Origin: Kitagawia praeruptora | Taxonomy: Eukaryota > Streptophyta > Magnoliopsida > Apiales > Apiaceae | DNA: 64,000 bases | Reading direction: 5' to 3' | Assembly: GCA_037693485.1 (NCBI GenBank) | Contig: CM075351.1 | Coordinates: 66,118,001 to 66,182,000, forward strand | Shown: in pieces, positions 59,001 through 64,000 of the stretch | Numbering within the stretch: position 1 is the stretch's first letter | Layout: the number at the start of each line of letters is the position of its first letter | The notes under the pieces: generated by a model | The model's input: only the letters and a program-made list of their open reading frames with translations | Told to the model about the DNA's origin: nothing | Database searches by the model: none | Made by a program: the position numbers and the translations under genes

Positions 59001-61309
59001 CATTGCTGGTCTAGTTAATTGTTAATCCTTTGTGACTTGGCCTCAACTTGCCATACTAAAACATGTGAGTTAGGGGTCGGCTAATAGCATTACTTTTCTA
59101 GCAATTGCTGGCATAGTGCCTTCTACTTTGATACCTTTTGATCTTTTCAAAACCCTTCTCCATATAAGTCTCAATCGACTTCTCGGTACCGTCTCCGGTC
59201 ACCTTTCCTTTATATTTTTTTTTCTTTCAGTTAATTTTATCAATTCCACGTACCACAAAAGCTTAACACTTCTGGCATAACAACCTTTTCATTTAAGTCA
59301 ATCCCAGAATTTCTCAGTCCGGCTTGTTTCTTAATTACATTCAACTTCATAATTTTATCCCTACATTCAACTGTAATAATCGGGGTATGTCTACCCACCT
59401 GTATAGCGGCTACTTTACCCAATCCGTAGGGTTCACTCCAGTTTCCACTCTCTTCAATGACGTCTTTTGATAATCAGAAAGACAAGGTTTGCCAAAATTC
59501 GTTGAGTTCCTTTCCAGAATTTGGGAAAATTTCAGTTAATCTATTCACCCACTAGTAACATGCCACATCTTCCCGATACATATTCGTCCTATTAGTCGAT
59601 ACTACCAAATACCAGTCTTCTTAACAACTAGTCTCAGAAGGAACACTACCGTCGGGGTTAGTCGTTCCTCAACATTGGCACTACCAAGGCCATCCGAATC
59701 CGATGAACTACGCTGTCTAAATGTATTCGAAATTACGCTGTCGTGCTGCATAAGTGCAGACCTATACCTGTATGAGTTGCATCATAATATCTCCCAAAGT
59801 TTCCTTCTTCCATTAGGCAATGCCAACCCTGGTCATCACCAACTTTACCTTTAGCTCCAGGAAGATCTTCTCACGTTTATCTTGTCCATTCAAACTTTTA
59901 TTCTCATAATAAGTCGGGTTACGGGACTACACTTTCTGTAAAGTCCTGAGCAAATCTTTGGTAATACCTTGTGAATTTTATGAAATTTCTCACCTTTGCC
60001 AGTGTGGTTGGCCAATCTTTATTTGAAACTGTCTTTAACTTGGTAGGGCCGACCAACACTACTCTTATTGATCATGTGTCCTATTGCTGGACTTCATTTT
60101 GCCAAAACTCTTATTTCGAGAACATGTCCTACACCTGTTCTATCAGGTTGCACCTAGAAGCATTCTCAATTACATCTCGACCACTGCTCGCCTTGCCTAA
60201 TCCATTTATGATTCAGTGTCAGAATAAACTTAAGGTAACTACCATAATCCATTCAAGGAAAAGAAAGAATTTAATATTCTTCTGAAACACATGCAACTAA
60301 TGTTTCTGGTTCATCATTTCACTGAATTGAACTGAACTTATACTTGGTTTCTTGACGATAGCCTCATTACTAGTTTATCATAGACTCACTGGTCTTTTAG
60401 TCTTGTAGGTTCTGAGATCATTGTCTTGCTTACTATTTCCTTATATACTTTATTCAATCATGCCATCACCTTTCAATGTCTTTATTTTCTAAGTTGATCC
60501 ATTCATAAAATGGACATTTCCTTGAACCCAACCACCTCATCAATCTAAGTTTGACTTTACAAATTATCACTCATGAAATCTGCCTTCTCATGGCGAATTA
60601 TCCTTAACCACATTCACACTAATTCATTTATCTGAAGATATGGTACTTGCCACCTATGTCTTAACTGTTCCTAGGGACTCTGTTCCCCGTCCTCTATCTG
60701 TGTCTTTGATAACCATGTGCCACTCTAACTCTTTTCTCATTAATCTGTAGGTCTCTAATGATTTTGGTTTTTATCTATCCCCATATAAGATCTCAAGTAA
60801 TTCCTCAAATCCATCTTACCTGCTGGTACTTCATCTAGCAGTCCCGCTATGAATCCAATACGCATCTTTAATTCTCTTAATACTATCTCAGCTCTTTATG
60901 CTCACTTTTCTGAGCACTATACCTTAACTCTTACAGTCTCTCTGGCTGTAGCCCTCATTCCTTAAGTGTAAACTCCTTATACTTATCAATATTCTCCTCC
61001 TCTGCTGGAACCTCTTCCGGGTCCTCAGTAGGGTACTCTATCGAATCCACCATCCGATCTTCAGCATCAAAACAAGCATCATTGAGTTACTTCTCGTAAT
61101 CCCCAAGGTCTATCGCCTTACTAGTCGATACAAGAACGAGCTAAGTCACTATCATGATACTTTAGGGTTCCCATAAGGGTTTTATATGTCAATACTACAT
61201 TATGTAGTCTGACTATGAACTTGGCAAGAGTTCTTATTATCTTAATGAATTTATTGTTTTAATGTCGCATCATCTCTGGGATATATAACGCTCTCTCTGA
61301 TACCATTTC
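56068..61309 (-). other. Interior of the LARD-like element, no intact gene
   Basis: 5.2 kb without a long frame on either strand. On the minus strand near 61070-60960 there is a short acidic frame (DSIEYPTEDPEEVPAEEEN) soon after the PBS, which may be a remnant of a gag-like leader. I found no RT, integrase or protease motif by eye. The plus-strand small frames (58155-58346, 58697-58894, 59971-60285) are not recognised. Confidence 0.65.
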
Positions 61310-64000
61310 TGTAACACCCCCAGATCCAGGGTCAGGGATCTGGTCGTTACGGTCTCAATATCCAACCACAAAACCAACATAATTTAAATTACAACCTTGT
61401 GACCCAAAACAACAACGTAAAACACACCCGTTATAGTCCCAGAGATGAAATCAGAGTAACCAACAATATTATTAATCACAAGTTTGAGTTCTTACAACCC
61501 AAAGAATTACAATTGTACAATTACATACTCTTTGCCATCCATTAATAGATACCATAATATAAATACATTTGAGGCTCAATTGCTAACAACTAGCCTACCA
61601 GTAGTTGCATCCTCAACAAAGGTAGCCAAGACCTTAGCGGTAAACCTCTGACGGTTGACACCTGCTTACGCTGTGTGCGCCTTGCGCGGCCATCTGATCT
61701 AGCTGTTGTTGTGATATAAATAAATAAAGCAAGGGTGAGCAATAGCCCACCAGAAATATAATTGAACAGTGATAATATATAACAGTCCAAAATATCTTTG
61801 AAACCATATGCCATGCATTAACGATGTAGTACCAATATAAGGTATGAGATGAAGTTACAAGGTAACTCAAAAATATATTTGTTTTGAATAAATATCTGCT
61901 ATGCAAAAGATAAGCAAGATATTCTCAATTATCATAAAAGAGGAACTTGCAGGAAAAATATTGCAATTCCGGTTTCAACACTTTTTCACCTTGCCAACAC
62001 CAACAGTGTTGCAGAAATTTCTCACTTTTAGAAGATGAACTAATACGGGAGCATTGCCGCGCCAGATGCCCTGACGTTTACGATGATCAGTCGTATGTCA
62101 TGCATCTCATCAGTCGTTCTCTACATGTAGAAGGTAGCTCCGATGGAATTACTTATCTACCGCCCTCTGGAACTCCTCAGCCAACGGTTGGGCTATTGCT
62201 GGACCGGCGCCACTCGGCCACTTACGCGTCTCCTAGTTCGAATATCATCCATGACTCTGAAACGTAAAGTTCGTTCCCCTTTTCCCCAAGTGTAACACTT
62301 GTTGATAGGACTCCACAAAGTAGTCGTATCTAATTGGAAAGGAAAATTCACCAATATTTCCCAAGCTGATGCTTGTTAATGGATATAAACTTGTTACATC
62401 AATCATACCCCTCGAGCGTTGAGGAGGTAACCAAAAGGCTCATATCGATGCTTGAAAGAATCAAGATGTGAGTGACAAGATAGTTTTAGCAAGTATAGGA
62501 CCGGGCAGTCCAATAAATAACATCTCCAAGTGAGGTCCCCTTATATAATTTTTGGAAGTTGAGCGAGTATTTAAATCTTCTTATAAGATAGATTTAAATG
62601 AAAACAAAGTTTTGGGAACCTCCCCTTGATAAAATAGTCATAAAAGACTCCAAAATATTTTACATAATATCTGAAGGTGAAAGATAGTCTTTGAATAATA
62701 TGAATTATTATAGAAAGAACTTAAAAGAATTTAAATAAATATTCCAAGAATATTTATTTTATCAATAATAATTAAGGGATATGATTAAATCATAATATTT
62801 CTCGTAAGTAATCCTCAAATAAATATATAGAATCGTTTACTGAATAATTCTCTTCTTTAAATGAATATTCAATATAATATTCATTAATTAAATAAAACTC
62901 AAGTAAATATTTAAAATAATATTCACTAAATAAATCAAACCTTAAATGAATATTTGAAAATAATATTCATTTAATAAATAATATTCTAAATGAATACCCA
63001 AATAATATTCTTAGTAATCAAAACTTTAAAGGAATATTCGAAGCAATATTCCTTAAGTAAATAGAACTTCAAATGAATATTTTAACATAATATTCATCAA
63101 GTACATAATATCTTAAATGAATATTCAAAATAATATTCATCAAGTACATAATATCTTAAATGAATATTCAAAATAATATTCATCAAGTACATAATATCTT
63201 AAATGAATATTCAAAATAATATTCATTTAATAAATAACTTCCAAATGAATATTCAATTGATATTCATTAAACAAATAATATTCTAGAAAAAATATCCAAA
63301 TGATATTCATTTAGTAATCGAAACCTTAATATTCGAAATAATATTCCTTGAGTAATTAGAACTTCCAAAGAATACTTTTGAAATAATATTTATCAATTAC
63401 ATAAAACTTAAATGAATATCCGAAAGTGATATTCATTTAATGAATAAAATTCCAATGAACATCAAAGTAATTATTCATTAATAATCAAATCTAATGAATA
63501 TTCAAAAATAATATTCATTTAATATTTCTCCACTGAGATAATACTCAACTAACATTTCTCGAAAGATTTCCAAGTATTTGATACTTTTATGGAAATATAA
63601 ATAATGTTTAATAATAACATTCCTCAAAAGGAATACTAATCTGTCGCTGGAATCCCTCCGGGTTTCCACGACTACATCTATATCTCAAAATACCGACTCC
63701 CGGTCTATATTTAAAGAATACATATCATATGCCCTTCACTAAGGGTCCTACCAAAACAATCATGCTTATATCTGATAATCCATATCTAGTCTATAAGCGA
63801 ATATTAATTCAGGGAACAAGTATTCCAATATACTTGAAAGTAGACATGCATGCTATGGCATATGTATACAACAATCATCATATATATATTATCACAACAA
63901 CAGTTCCAAGTATTGGAAACTTGCCTGAGAATCGAGTGCGGGTAGGGGTAATGTGTCCCGGGTCAGCTCGACAATCTATAAACAATCAGAATATTTAAGA
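61310..64000 (-). repeat. LARD-like 5' LTR, partial (first 2691 bp seen)
   Basis: Near-identical to 51231-53919, including the palindromic array (62850-63532). Differences seen include a/g at 61412, t/c at 61673, c/t at 62142, g/a at 62650, a 3-bp tca insertion near 62930, g/c near 63530 and a/g near 63633. Confidence 0.9.

Larger units (their letters stand above)
51231..64000 (-). mobile_element. Young LARD-like LTR retroelement, minus orientation, right end outside window
   Basis: Two copies of one LTR (51231-56067 and 61310 to beyond 64000) flank a 5242-bp interior. On the minus strand the LTR starts TGTAAGAACCC and ends GGGTGTTACA. The PBS TGGTATCAGAG (61305-61295, minus) lies five bases from the right LTR, and the purine tract ggaggggagac adjoins the left LTR (56078-56068). 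The interior has no long open frame. LTR of 4.8 kb plus non-coding interior fits Large Retrotransposon Derivatives. Over the 2.7 kb that can be compared I count about six substitutions and one 3-bp indel, so insertion is recent. Confidence 0.85.

Noticed and set aside
56068..61309. Search by eye for RT (YxDD-type), DDE integrase and zinc-knuckle motifs on both strands
   Set aside because: None found; only a short acidic frame near the PBS, so no pol or gag gene is annotated.
1..64000. CRISPR arrays, bacterial operons, rRNA genes
   Set aside because: Nothing of the kind is present; all repeats are eukaryotic transposon or satellite type, and the intron-exon structure is plant nuclear.

Overview
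The window is nuclear DNA of a eudicot plant. Evidence for this is the intron-containing KNOX homeobox and NRT2 nitrate transporter genes, the plant retrotransposon lineages (Tat-type Ty3/gypsy, Ty1/copia), Stowaway MITEs with CTCCCTCCGT ends, Helitron ends and A+T-rich spacers. An asterid, perhaps Apiaceae, would fit, but I cannot fix the species from sequence alone.

Layout. (1) 1-12483: the 3' half of a Tat-lineage Ty3/gypsy element (RNase H, archaeal-type RNase H, integrase, an antisense intron-containing ORF, three minisatellites, PPT and 3' LTR). Its integrase is split by a copia element (1282-7487, exact 5-bp target duplication), whose gag is in turn split by a roughly 1-kb non-autonomous DNA transposon (3543-4562). 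(2) 12484-33200: the gene-bearing part. It holds a class I KNOX gene of the KNAT2/KNAT6 type (+, five exons, 14992-24892, with an 8.6-kb third intron), an NRT2.5-like high-affinity nitrate transporter (-, two exons, 26446-28892) and an invertase/pectin methylesterase inhibitor-like secreted protein (+, 32634-33197). No functional link between these three is implied; they are neighbours in a repeat-rich gene island. (3) 33200-43300: a dense mosaic of small transposons. It includes Stowaway MITEs, a MULE-type MITE inside a Stowaway, a Helitron end, a Pack-MULE-like element carrying a pentatricopeptide-repeat (PPR) gene fragment, a (TGTA)n-rich repeat array, a tRNA-derived SINE-like stretch, a hAT-like MITE, and a Helitron whose terminal hairpin is split by another element. 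(4) 43300-51230: decayed retroelements. These are a copia LTR plus broken gag, a gypsy LTR fragment, and a long minus-strand retroelement-associated reading frame with a short intron, in-frame stops and a 1.4-kb insertion. (5) 51231-64000: a very young minus-strand retroelement with 4.8-kb LTRs and no intact coding capacity (LARD-like). Its right LTR runs off the window.

The cellular genes look intact: frames, splice sites and motifs agree. Every retroelement reading frame is broken by stops, frameshifts or nested insertions. The most unusual points are the PPR-carrying TIR element, the repeated nesting with exact target duplications, the palindromic array inside the 4.8-kb LTRs, and the repeat-swollen KNOX intron. 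All family assignments come from reading motifs and termini by eye; no database search was run.
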